This document shows, piece by piece, positions 50,726-57,681 of a stretch of 64,000 nt of DNA; position 1 is the stretch's first letter; each line of letters begins with the position of its first letter. The stretch is taken from contig NZ_LKAQ01000004.1 of NCBI RefSeq assembly GCF_001874525.1, forward strand, positions 1,292,937 to 1,356,936, given 5' to 3'. A model generated the notes under the pieces. It made no database searches and had not been told where the DNA came from. It saw nothing but the letters and a program-made list of their open reading frames with translations. The position numbers and the translations under genes were made by a program. The stretch is from Pseudodesulfovibrio hydrargyri. GTDB lineage: Bacteria; Desulfobacterota; Desulfovibrionia; Desulfovibrionales; Desulfovibrionaceae.

Positions 50726-51301
50726 TTAGCCGTTCAGTTTCTGCATGACCCAGGCCATGTTTTCGCCGAGGACGTCCATGGTCTGCATGCCTTCCTCGTC
50801 TTTGAGGACGTCGCCTTTGTCGAGGCCGAAGCCCATGTTCCAGTAGCGCGAGCCGGGCACGACCATCTGTTGGATGAAGAAGAAGGAGTTGAGGGTGTTG
50901 AAGGCCTGCATGGCCCCGCCTCGGCGGGCGGCGACGATGGCCGCGCCGACCTTTCGGGCGAAGATGTTGCCGTTGACCAGGCCGACGATGCCGGCGCGGT
51001 CGATGAGCGCGCTCATTTCGGTGGTGATGGTGGCGAAGTAGGTGGGCGAGGCGAGCAGGATGCCGTCGGCCGCGTCCATGGCCTCGATACACTCATTGGC
51101 GAAGTCGTTCTTGATGGAGCAGCGGCGGTCCTTGTTCTCGGCGCATTTGTAGCAGGCGATGCAGCCGTGCATTTTCTTGCCCGCCAGTTCGATCATTTCG
51201 GTCTCGATGCCCTGGGCCTCGAGTTTGGCCAGGGCACGTTGAATCATGTGCGCGGTGTTGCCGCCCTTTCGGGCGGATCCGTTGAATGCGACAACTTTCA
51301 T
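50726..51301 (-). CDS. Iron-sulfur flavoprotein (NADPH-dependent FMN reductase fold)
   Basis: 191 residues. FMN-reductase/flavodoxin-like fold: VVAFNGSARKGGNT at the start binds the FMN phosphate and ASPTYFATITTEMSALIDR is the second signature. Between them CIACYKC...RRC gives CX2CX2CX7C, the compact motif that holds a [4Fe-4S] cluster in archaeal and clostridial iron-sulfur flavoproteins. Such proteins pass electrons to O2, peroxide or quinone-like acceptors in anaerobes. It lies 3 nt after a nitroreductase gene, as one operon divergent from an HxlR regulator. Confidence 0.85.
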   Translation of the reverse strand: MKVVAFNGSARKGGNTAHMIQRALAKLEAQGIETEMIELAGKKMHGCIACYKCAENKDRRCSIKNDFANECIEAMDAADGILLASPTYFATITTEMSALIDRAGIVGLVNGNIFARKVGAAIVAARRGGAMQAFNTLNSFFFIQQMVVPGSRYWNMGFGLDKGDVLKDEEGMQTMDVLGENMAWVMQKLNG

Positions 51302-51304
51302 GGG

Positions 51305-51820
51305 TTACTCCTGGAAGGCGTTGTAGTGGACCCGTTCCGCCTGGAACCGGCTCGGGGATTTGGGCTGCTGGGCGGGCCAGCCGATGGGGGCGAAGCCGAA
51401 GGGGATGATGTGTTCCGGAAGTCCGGCTATGGCCCGGTATGCGGTCATGCGTTCCTCCATGGGGTAGATGCCGGTCCAGACCGAGCCCAGGCCCAGGGCG
51501 TGGGCGGCCAGAAGCAGGTTCTCCATGGCGGCGGAGCAGTCCTGGACCCAGTAGCCGGGAAATTTTTCCTTGGTCAGGTCGCCGCAGACCAGGACGCCCA
51601 CCGGCACCTGCAGGGCCATCTTCACGTAGGGGTGCACTTCGGCTATGGCGTCGAGTCGTTCGCGTTCGTTGAACACGATGAACTGCCACGTCTGCGCGTT
51701 GAGCGCGCTGGGGGCCATCATGGCCGCCTCGAGGATTTGGCGGACCATCTCCTCGGGAACGGGTTTGTCTTCGTATTGCCGTATGCTCCTGCGGGTGAGC
51801 AGGGCTTCCATGGTATCCAT
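51305..51820 (-). CDS. Nitroreductase family flavoprotein
   Basis: 171 residues, FMN-dependent. Family motifs: TRRSIRQYEDKPVPEEMVRQILEAAMMAPSALNAQTWQF at the N-terminus, DCSAAMENLLLAAHALGLGSVWTG in the middle and PFGFAPIGWPAQQP near the end. It reduces nitro compounds, quinones or similar electrophiles with NAD(P)H. It is the first gene of a two-gene operon with the iron-sulfur flavoprotein and is divergent from the HxlR gene, whose product probably controls it. Confidence 0.9.
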   Translation of the reverse strand: MDTMEALLTRRSIRQYEDKPVPEEMVRQILEAAMMAPSALNAQTWQFIVFNERERLDAIAEVHPYVKMALQVPVGVLVCGDLTKEKFPGYWVQDCSAAMENLLLAAHALGLGSVWTGIYPMEERMTAYRAIAGLPEHIIPFGFAPIGWPAQQPKSPSRFQAERVHYNAFQE

Positions 51821-51867
51821 GTCTTCCTCCGTGTTCGGGGTGTGGGGCGCTATTTACCTAGTTCATG

Positions 51868-51887
51868 TTCTCTGCTAGTGGAGAGAA
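51868..51887. promoter_or_regulatory. Candidate HxlR operator in the nitroreductase-hxlR divergent promoter
   Basis: TTCTCT and AGAGAA form an inverted pair with an 8-bp centre (14-bp centre-to-centre), inside the AT-rich 163-nt divergent region where the regulator would be expected to bind. The arms continue with partial symmetry outward. Confidence 0.4.
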
Positions 51888-51983
51888 AAGATCAAGTACG
51901 CACTTCAAAGTTCTATAGTAACCCAAAATATACCGATGAGGCCGGCGGATGTTCCGGGCGGGTGTCTGTCGGCGGGAGGGATC

Positions 51984-52364
51984 ATGAGCGCGGCGTGTTC
52001 GCAGAAGGTTTGCGGCGACAAGAAGTACTATTGCAGCATGGAGTTGACCCTTCAGGTCATCGGCGGCAAATGGAAGCTGATCATCCTGCACAAGCTGGGC
52101 AAGGAGGGAACCATGCGCTTCAGCGAGGTCAAGCGGTCCATCCCGAACATCACCCAGAAGATGCTCACCCAGCAGTTGCGCGAACTGGAGTCGGATGGCG
52201 TGGTCCGGCGCGAGGTCTATCCCCAGGTGCCACCCAAGGTGGAGTATTCCCTGACCGAAATGGGGGAGAGCATCCTGCCGCTCATCGAAAGCCTGTGCCA
52301 TTGGGGCGAGCGGTACGTGGAGTGGTTCGAAGGGCAGCTGCCCGAGGCCGCCGAGGCGGTGTAG
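51984..52364 (+). CDS. HxlR family transcriptional regulator
   Basis: 126 residues, ATG with GGGAGGG upstream. Winged-helix HxlR domain: [52 protein letters not shown] and the wing [19 protein letters not shown]. Cys17 corresponds to the conserved redox-sensing cysteine of HypR/YodB-type members, and Cys5 and Cys10 are extra. Divergence from the nitroreductase/flavoprotein operon suggests that it senses electrophiles or oxidants and controls that operon. Confidence 0.9.
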   Translation: MSAACSQKVCGDKKYYCSMELTLQVIGGKWKLIILHKLGKEGTMRFSEVKRSIPNITQKMLTQQLRELESDGVVRREVYPQVPPKVEYSLTEMGESILPLIESLCHWGERYVEWFEGQLPEAAEAV

Positions 52365-52446
52365 GCGGCCTATGGGCGCGGTCGCCGGGATTTCCGCTTT
52401 TCTCCCGGTGGTCCGTGCGGTAGTGTTGAAGACGAGGGGGGAGAAC

Positions 52447-52818
52447 ATGCACGGTAATTTCAGACAGGACGGGGCGGCCGTCCCGGGCGGCGCGGTCTTT
52501 GACGCGGTCGCGGCCAGCGCGGACATCGGCCTGACCCTCGAGGAGTTCGCGCCGCTGCTGACCAAGGCGGCGGTGGAGATCCGGCTGCGCCTGGACGCGG
52601 TCCGCCAAGGCATGGCCGACAACGACCTTGAGGCCGTGGCCCTGAACAGCCACACCATGAAGAGCGTGGCCGCCACCCTGGGGGCCGAAGCCGCCCGCCA
52701 GGCCGCGCTCGAACTCGAATGCTGCGCCAAGAACGGCGACGCGGCGCGCAGCCCCGAGCTGTTCGCCGACCTGGAGTTCCGGGCCGCCGAGTTGTTGACG
52801 GAGTTGGATCGGGCCTAG
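52447..52818 (+). CDS. Histidine phosphotransfer (Hpt) domain protein
   Basis: 123 residues. Four-helix Hpt bundle with the phosphorylated His in ALNSHTMKSVAATLGAEAARQAALELE (the usual form is AHTLKG). The first 30 residues are a flexible Gly/Ala-rich lead. It has no adjacent kinase or response regulator, so it would relay phosphate between proteins encoded elsewhere. Start taken at the ATG after GAGGGGGGAGAAC. It ends just before dispersed repeat copy B. Confidence 0.8.
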   Translation: MHGNFRQDGAAVPGGAVFDAVAASADIGLTLEEFAPLLTKAAVEIRLRLDAVRQGMADNDLEAVALNSHTMKSVAATLGAEAARQAALELECCAKNGDAARSPELFADLEFRAAELLTELDRA

Positions 52819-52848
52819 TCCTTTTGAAGAGAGAAATCAGGAGAGGAC

Positions 52849-53009
52849 GGCCGCTTCGCGGCGTTGTCAGGTGACTTCGCCTTGATTCGCCCCGTCCTGC
52901 GGATTTGTCGGCGGGCAGCACCAGCTCTTAGGCGAGTCTTCAAGCCTTAGAGATAGCGACGGCAGCGATAGGGTTCGCACTCTTGCATCCCATATGGCGC
53001 CTTCGGCGC
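52849..53009. repeat. Dispersed structured repeat, copy B (short form)
   Basis: Second copy of the repeat at 1445-1660, lacking the central 55 nt. The central hairpin (52941-52949 with 52969-52977) keeps the loop GAGATAGCGACGGCAGCGA. The stem bases differ from copy A and mostly still pair by G-T exchange (one A-C mismatch). Confidence 0.8.
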
Positions 53010-53026
53010 AAGGTAAATCAATGAGG

Positions 53027-53063
53027 AAGCCCGCCCCGTCCATATGGACGGGGCGGGCTTTTT
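53027..53063. terminator. Terminator between the Hpt gene and phoU
   Basis: A perfect 34-nt palindrome with arms AAGCCCGCCCCGTCCAT/ATGGACGGGGCGGGCTT, followed by TTT on the plus strand. The minus-strand side lacks a clear T-run. Confidence 0.8.
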
Positions 53064-53083
53064 GTTTCTTTTGCGGTGCGGGA

Positions 53084-53749
53084 TCAGCCGCGGCAGTTGT
53101 GTTTCATGCTCGTGCCTTCCACGATGAAGACCACGGTTTCGGCCACGTTGGTGGACAGGTCCCCGACGCGTTCCAGGTGGCGCGCGCCGATGATGGCGTG
53201 CACGCCCCGCTCCACGATGCGCGATTCGGCGACCATGTCGGCGACCATCTGGCGCAGGATGGCGATGGTCAGGTCGTCGGCCTTGTCGTCCATGCGGCAG
53301 ATCTGCCCGGCCAGGGAGACGTCGTCGTCCACGTAGGCCTTGAGCGCCTCGGAGAGCATCTTCTTGACCGTGTTGGCCAGGTCTTCCATCTTCGGGTTGT
53401 GGGGCATGGGCGGCCTGGTGGACAGGAAGATGGCCCGGTGGGCCAGGTTGACCGCCTCGTCGCCCAGTCGCTCCAGGTTCACCGTGATGCGCTGCGCGCC
53501 GACAATGGTGCGCAGGTCCACGGCCATGGGCTGGTCCAGGGCGAGGAGCTCCAGGCTGAAGTTGTCGATCTCGTCTTCCATCTCGTTGATGGCTTCATCG
53601 CCGACGATGACCGCTTCGGCCAGGTCGGCGTCGTTCTCGAGGTAGGCCCGGATCGCCTTGTGCACGGCGGATTCAGACAGGGCCGCCATGCGCAGGACCA
53701 TGACCTTGAGGTCCTCGAGTTTTTTGGAAAAATGTGCGCGTTGTTCCAT
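53084..53749 (-). CDS. phoU: Phosphate transport/signalling regulator PhoU
   Basis: 221 residues made of two PhoU three-helix bundles. Metal-binding ExxxD-type motifs are visible: DEAINEMEDEIDNFSLELLA in the first and DKADDLTIAILRQM in the second. LERLGDEAVNLAHRAIF and LERVGDLSTNVAETVVF are the paired signature helices. It links the Pst transporter to the PhoR-PhoB system and dampens phosphate uptake. It lies 27 nt after pstB; pstS, pstC, pstA and phoBR are not in this window. Confidence 0.95.
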   Translation of the reverse strand: MEQRAHFSKKLEDLKVMVLRMAALSESAVHKAIRAYLENDADLAEAVIVGDEAINEMEDEIDNFSLELLALDQPMAVDLRTIVGAQRITVNLERLGDEAVNLAHRAIFLSTRPPMPHNPKMEDLANTVKKMLSEALKAYVDDDVSLAGQICRMDDKADDLTIAILRQMVADMVAESRIVERGVHAIIGARHLERVGDLSTNVAETVVFIVEGTSMKHNCRG

Positions 53750-53776
53750 GATGCGTTGCGTCCTTTGCTGTTCAGC

Positions 53777-54538
53777 TTAACCGAAACGGCCCGTAATGTA
53801 ATCTTCCGTCTGCTTGTTGGCGGGATTGGTGAACATGGTCTTGGTGTCGTCCACCTCGATCAGCTTGCCCATGTAGAAAAAGGCGGTTCGGTCGGACACG
53901 CGGGCCGCCTGCTGCATGGAATGGGTCACGATGATGATCGTGAATTCCTTTTTCAGCTCGTGGATCAGGTCCTCGATCTTCTGGGTGGCGATGGGGTCCA
54001 GCGCCGAGGCGGGCTCGTCCATGAGCAGGACCTCGGGCTCCACGGCCAGGGCGCGGGCGATGCACAGCCGCTGCTGCTGCCCGCCGGACAGTCCCAGGGC
54101 CGAGGTGTGCAGCCGGTCCTTGACCTCGTCCCACAGGGCCGCGCCCAACAGGCTCTCCTCGACCTTCTGCTCCATGTACTGCTTGTCCTTCACGCCGTTG
54201 ACGCGCAGCCCGTAGGCCACGTTCTCGAAGATGGTCTTGGGAAAGGGGTTGGGCTTCTGGAAGACCATGCCGATGCGGCGGCGCAGGGAGACCACGTCCA
54301 GGCCCGGGGCGTAGATGTCCTGGCCGTCCAGGGTCATCCTGCCGTCCACCTTGGTGCCGGGGATGAGGTCGTTCATGCGGTTGATGCAGCGAAGGTAGGT
54401 CGACTTGCCGCACCCGGACGGTCCGATGAGCGCGGTGACCCTGTTGGACTCGAAGTCTATGCTGATGTCCTCCAGGGCCTTGAAGTCTCCGTAGTGGAAA
54501 TCAAGGTTGGTGGAGGACACCTTTATGGTCGTCGTCAT
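53777..54538 (-). CDS. pstB: Phosphate ABC transporter ATP-binding protein PstB
   Basis: 253 residues. Walker [11 protein letters not shown]-loop [17 protein letters not shown] (the PNPFP is PstB-specific), ABC signature [17 protein letters not shown], Walker [15 protein letters not shown] and H-loop IVTHSM. It energises high-affinity phosphate import with PstS, PstC and PstA, which must be encoded elsewhere. The ATG is preceded by GGAG at 9 nt. The upstream neighbour is an unrelated AMIN-domain gene 119 nt away, so this pair has its own promoter. Confidence 0.96.
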   Translation of the reverse strand: MTTTIKVSSTNLDFHYGDFKALEDISIDFESNRVTALIGPSGCGKSTYLRCINRMNDLIPGTKVDGRMTLDGQDIYAPGLDVVSLRRRIGMVFQKPNPFPKTIFENVAYGLRVNGVKDKQYMEQKVEESLLGAALWDEVKDRLHTSALGLSGGQQQRLCIARALAVEPEVLLMDEPASALDPIATQKIEDLIHELKKEFTIIIVTHSMQQAARVSDRTAFFYMGKLIEVDDTKTMFTNPANKQTEDYITGRFG

Positions 54539-54657
54539 TGTTCGTGCTCCGTGGCAAAAAATAAGATGTGTTCCGCCGTCGGCGCAACGCACCACGAGTA
54601 ACCCGATGGGGTTACGAGCCAATGACTCGTTTGTTACAATTGCGCGACAGCCTCCGG

Positions 54658-55365
54658 CTAGGGCAGGTCGACCAGGACGTGGAGCTGATCGCCGGCCTTG
54701 CGGATTTCGGGGGTCAGGCCCTTTTTCGGCGGGGTGCGGAAGTGGACGACCATGCGGAAATGGTCCGGGTGCTCGCCCATGACCACGTGTTTGACCACTC
54801 CTTCGGAGCGCAGCACGTTGCCGCCCCGGTGGGTCCATTTGCCCAGGATGTCGACCACCAGCCGTCTGGGGTTGTCCAGGTTCAGGAACGCGGTCCGGCC
54901 CACCGGCCGGTCGGCGACCACGTTGAGGACAAAGCCCTGCCCGGTCTCGTCCAGCGTCACCGAACGGATCGCGCCGGTCCCCTCGACCGGGGAGATGGCC
55001 GGGATTTCCGCCTGTTCGGCGGGCGTGGGTTCAGGGGCCGGTTCGGCGTTGTCGGCCGGGGCCCGGGTATCGGAGGCGGCCTGTTCGGTGGGCGCGGGCG
55101 TTGCGGAACCATCCGCTTCCGCAAGATCCGGCTCCGGGGTGAGCGGCTCCTCGGCGGAGGTGGCGGACGAGGCCGGGGCCTCGCTGCCGTCGGGCAGGAC
55201 CTTGGGCAGGACCGTGAAGTCCACGTCCATGCGGACCTCGCTGCGCTCCCCGCCGGTCGCCTGCCCCTGAGCCAGGCCCGGACGGGCGGTCAGGGCCAGG
55301 GCGAGAAGCCCGGCCATGGCGCAGGCCGCCGGGAAAAGGAACCAGTGCCTGAACGTATTCGACAT
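54658..55365 (-). CDS. AMIN-domain secreted protein
   Basis: 235 residues: signal peptide ([21 protein letters not shown]), a Pro/Ala/Glu/Thr-rich disordered linker of about 90 residues, and a C-terminal AMIN-type domain ([23 protein letters not shown]...[18 protein letters not shown]...[20 protein letters not shown]). AMIN domains bind peptidoglycan or localise proteins in the periplasm, as in AmiC and PilQ. No catalytic domain is attached. The start has AAGGGGT 5 nt upstream. Not obviously connected to the pst genes. Confidence 0.8.
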   Translation of the reverse strand: MSNTFRHWFLFPAACAMAGLLALALTARPGLAQGQATGGERSEVRMDVDFTVLPKVLPDGSEAPASSATSAEEPLTPEPDLAEADGSATPAPTEQAASDTRAPADNAEPAPEPTPAEQAEIPAISPVEGTGAIRSVTLDETGQGFVLNVVADRPVGRTAFLNLDNPRRLVVDILGKWTHRGGNVLRSEGVVKHVVMGEHPDHFRMVVHFRTPPKKGLTPEIRKAGDQLHVLVDLP

Positions 55366-55439
55366 GCATACCCCTTGCGGATTGAAAAACTCCAGTGGTC
55401 TATACTGGAATTGTCGCCCAAAGGCAAAGCCGGAACGGG

Positions 55440-56711
55440 TCAGAGGGAGTCGTAGTAGTCGGCCAGATCCGAGGCGATGCGCCGGTCGGACCAGCACGCC
55501 TCCATGAAGCGGCGGCCCGCTTCTCCGGCCTGTTCGCAGTAGCCGCGGTCCTTGGCCAGGCGCAGCAGCAGGTCGGCCAGTTGGTCCTGGTTCGTGGCCG
55601 TGAGCCACGGCAGTTCCCCGGTACCGGCGAATTCCGTGATGCGCGCCCGGTTCCAGTCGTCCAGGGCGGCGATGACGGCCAGCCCCTGGGAGAGCCCCTC
55701 CAGGCTGGACACGCCGTAATACCCCTGCATGTGGTCGAACAGGGCGTGGCAGCGCCGTTTGCGGGCCAGACACTCGTGGTTGGGCACGTCGTCGATCATA
55801 TCCACGGAGACGTACACGTTGCGCCGGTTGACGTACTTGACCGCAGCCAGGAACTCCTCGGTGTTCTTGAGGTCCTTGCGCGTGGGCGAGTGGCAGACCT
55901 TGAGCTGGCCCGGGTCGTCGAAGCGGCCCCACATGGGCTTGAGCAGCGGGTCGTCGATGGGCACCAGGTTGGGCTGCCAGCGGGCCTCGGGCAAAAGCCG
56001 GAGCAGGTCCGGGGTGGACACGAGCAGGTTGGTCCGCTTGAGCTCGCGGTACTTCTCGAGGAAGGAACCGGGATTCGAGCGGAAGTCGTGGTGCCCGTGG
56101 TGATGGTGGACCACGGCCTTGCCCCGGATGTAGTCCGCCGGTTTGAGCGGGCCGAAGGGCTGGTTCTCGTCGCAGGTCATGTGGAAATGGAAGACGTCGG
56201 CCTCACGCATGAGGATGGCGACCTCCTCCATGCCGTCCGGGCCGAGGTCCGGGACGTGCAGGTCCTTTTCCCAGTCGTGGGTGTAGCGGGTCTCCAGGGT
56301 GACCAGCCGAGCCGAGTGGGCCGTGTACCGGTTGAGCGCCTTGCAGAACTGGATGGCGGTCCCGGCGGGATCGTTTATGGCGAGCATGAGGATGCGCATT
56401 GCGGGCTTCCTTCCTTGATAACTGATGTCCACATTTTCGATGAATTCCTCCACGGCGTCGGCCAGCCGTCCGGCCTTCGCCCCATCCCTGCGCCGTCCCG
56501 CGTCCTCGATGGCCGCGCCCAGCTCGGTCAGTCTGGGCAGGCCGAAGGAGCCGCCGCTGCCCCGGAGCACATGCCCCTGGCGCGTCACGGCCTCGAAGTC
56601 GCCCTTCTCGACCGCCGCCCGCAGTGTCGCGAGCCCCGCGCGCCGCAGCGCGAGATAACGGTCCATGATGGGTGCAAGCTCGGGATCGACGGTCACCGGA
56701 TACTCCGGCAT
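55440..56711 (-). CDS. Hpt domain fused to a GT4-like glycosyltransferase
   Basis: 423 residues in one frame with no stop. Residues 1-100 form an Hpt-like bundle with the His in TRQGHVLRGSGGSFGLPRLTELG. From about residue 105 a glycosyltransferase-like protein begins (MRILMLAINDPAGTAIQFCKALN), with VVHHHHGHHDF, STPDLLRLLPEARW, a second Rossmann half (LKVCHSPTRKDLKNTEEFLAAV) and the sugar-nucleotide loop YGVSSLEGLSQGLAVIAALD. An internal ATG at 56399 has its own AAGGAAGG, so a shorter glycosyltransferase alone (55440-56399) may also be made. Fusion of a phosphorelay module to a glycosyltransferase is unusual. Full-length start: ATG with GGAG 8 nt upstream. Confidence 0.75.
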   Translation of the reverse strand: MPEYPVTVDPELAPIMDRYLALRRAGLATLRAAVEKGDFEAVTRQGHVLRGSGGSFGLPRLTELGAAIEDAGRRRDGAKAGRLADAVEEFIENVDISYQGRKPAMRILMLAINDPAGTAIQFCKALNRYTAHSARLVTLETRYTHDWEKDLHVPDLGPDGMEEVAILMREADVFHFHMTCDENQPFGPLKPADYIRGKAVVHHHHGHHDFRSNPGSFLEKYRELKRTNLLVSTPDLLRLLPEARWQPNLVPIDDPLLKPMWGRFDDPGQLKVCHSPTRKDLKNTEEFLAAVKYVNRRNVYVSVDMIDDVPNHECLARKRRCHALFDHMQGYYGVSSLEGLSQGLAVIAALDDWNRARITEFAGTGELPWLTATNQDQLADLLLRLAKDRGYCEQAGEAGRRFMEACWSDRRIASDLADYYDSL

Positions 56712-56934
56712 GGCGGTCACTCCGATTTCGGGGTCCCCTTATCCACGGTCCCCGCCGTCCAGCGCCTGTCCGCAAGCGGGTGGGGCGGCAAGTCGATCGT
56801 GAATGAACATATATCGTCCAGGCGGGCCTTTGCCGAGGCCAAGGCCTGGTTCGGAAGTTGGCCGCCCCTGTCGCGAGCCGGGAACGGGGCCGTGGCGGGG
56901 CGGGGGGCGAGTCGGTTCGGACGCATGCCGGTTC

Positions 56935-57483
56935 CTAGAATTTGGACCCCCGCGATCTGCCGTCGCCCACGGCCGCGAGCTGGGCCTTGTTCAGCTTCTT
57001 GACCCAGACTTCCCCGGTCTGGGTGTTGAACAGGAGTTTGCGGCCCTGGGAACCGCCCACGTCCTGGGCCTGGATGTCCAGCCGGGCGAACTTGAGCAGC
57101 TTCTTGGCCATCTCGATGTTGCGTCTGCCGATGTTGTACGAGCCCGAGGGCTCCATGTTGTTGACCGCCACGCCCTGGCCGCCGCCGAACATTTTGATGC
57201 ACAGCTCGCGTCGCGGCACGCCGATCTTGTCCATGGTCTCGAGCATGTTCTGCAGGGCCGTGTCAACGAAGCGGCATATCTGCGGCTCCGGGCCCTGGTG
57301 CCGGGAGGTGGAGCTGTCCGGGAGAAAGGCGTGGCAGATGGCCCCTATGCCCATCTTGGGCGAGTGGATGGTCACGGCCAGGCACGAGCCCAGGACGGTC
57401 GTGACCAGGGTGGGCTGCACGCCGATAAAGCAGTCGCCCGTCTGCAAAAAAACCTTGGCCATGTGCGGCCCAATCGTTTTCAT
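56935..57483 (-). CDS. cheD: Chemoreceptor glutamine deamidase CheD
   Basis: 182 residues. It deamidates glutamines in chemoreceptors to create methylation sites. The catalytic Cys is in TVLGSCLAV (near residue 33) and the His in AICHAFLP (near 51), with the conserved GGG motif KMFGGGQG and NIGRRN following. It is the only core chemotaxis gene in the window, which also contains two chemoreceptors with aromatic C-terminal pentapeptides. It may also interact with CheC elsewhere. It is divergent from the three-PAS kinase. Confidence 0.95.
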   Translation of the reverse strand: MKTIGPHMAKVFLQTGDCFIGVQPTLVTTVLGSCLAVTIHSPKMGIGAICHAFLPDSSTSRHQGPEPQICRFVDTALQNMLETMDKIGVPRRELCIKMFGGGQGVAVNNMEPSGSYNIGRRNIEMAKKLLKFARLDIQAQDVGGSQGRKLLFNTQTGEVWVKKLNKAQLAAVGDGRSRGSKF

Positions 57484-57681
57484 TCGCTTCTCCGGTTCAG
57501 GGGCGGCGCCCCAGAGGATTTTATCATACTATAAAATGCTTCATTTTTGTGTCTAAAGTCAACCGCCCGGTGTCTTTCCGGCCCGCCTTGTACACAAAAA
57601 ATACCGGAAATCCAAATTATAAAAGAGCGCGTATGGAAAATACGCCATATTTCATGTAACCAGGATGGTCCGGAGGTGCCC

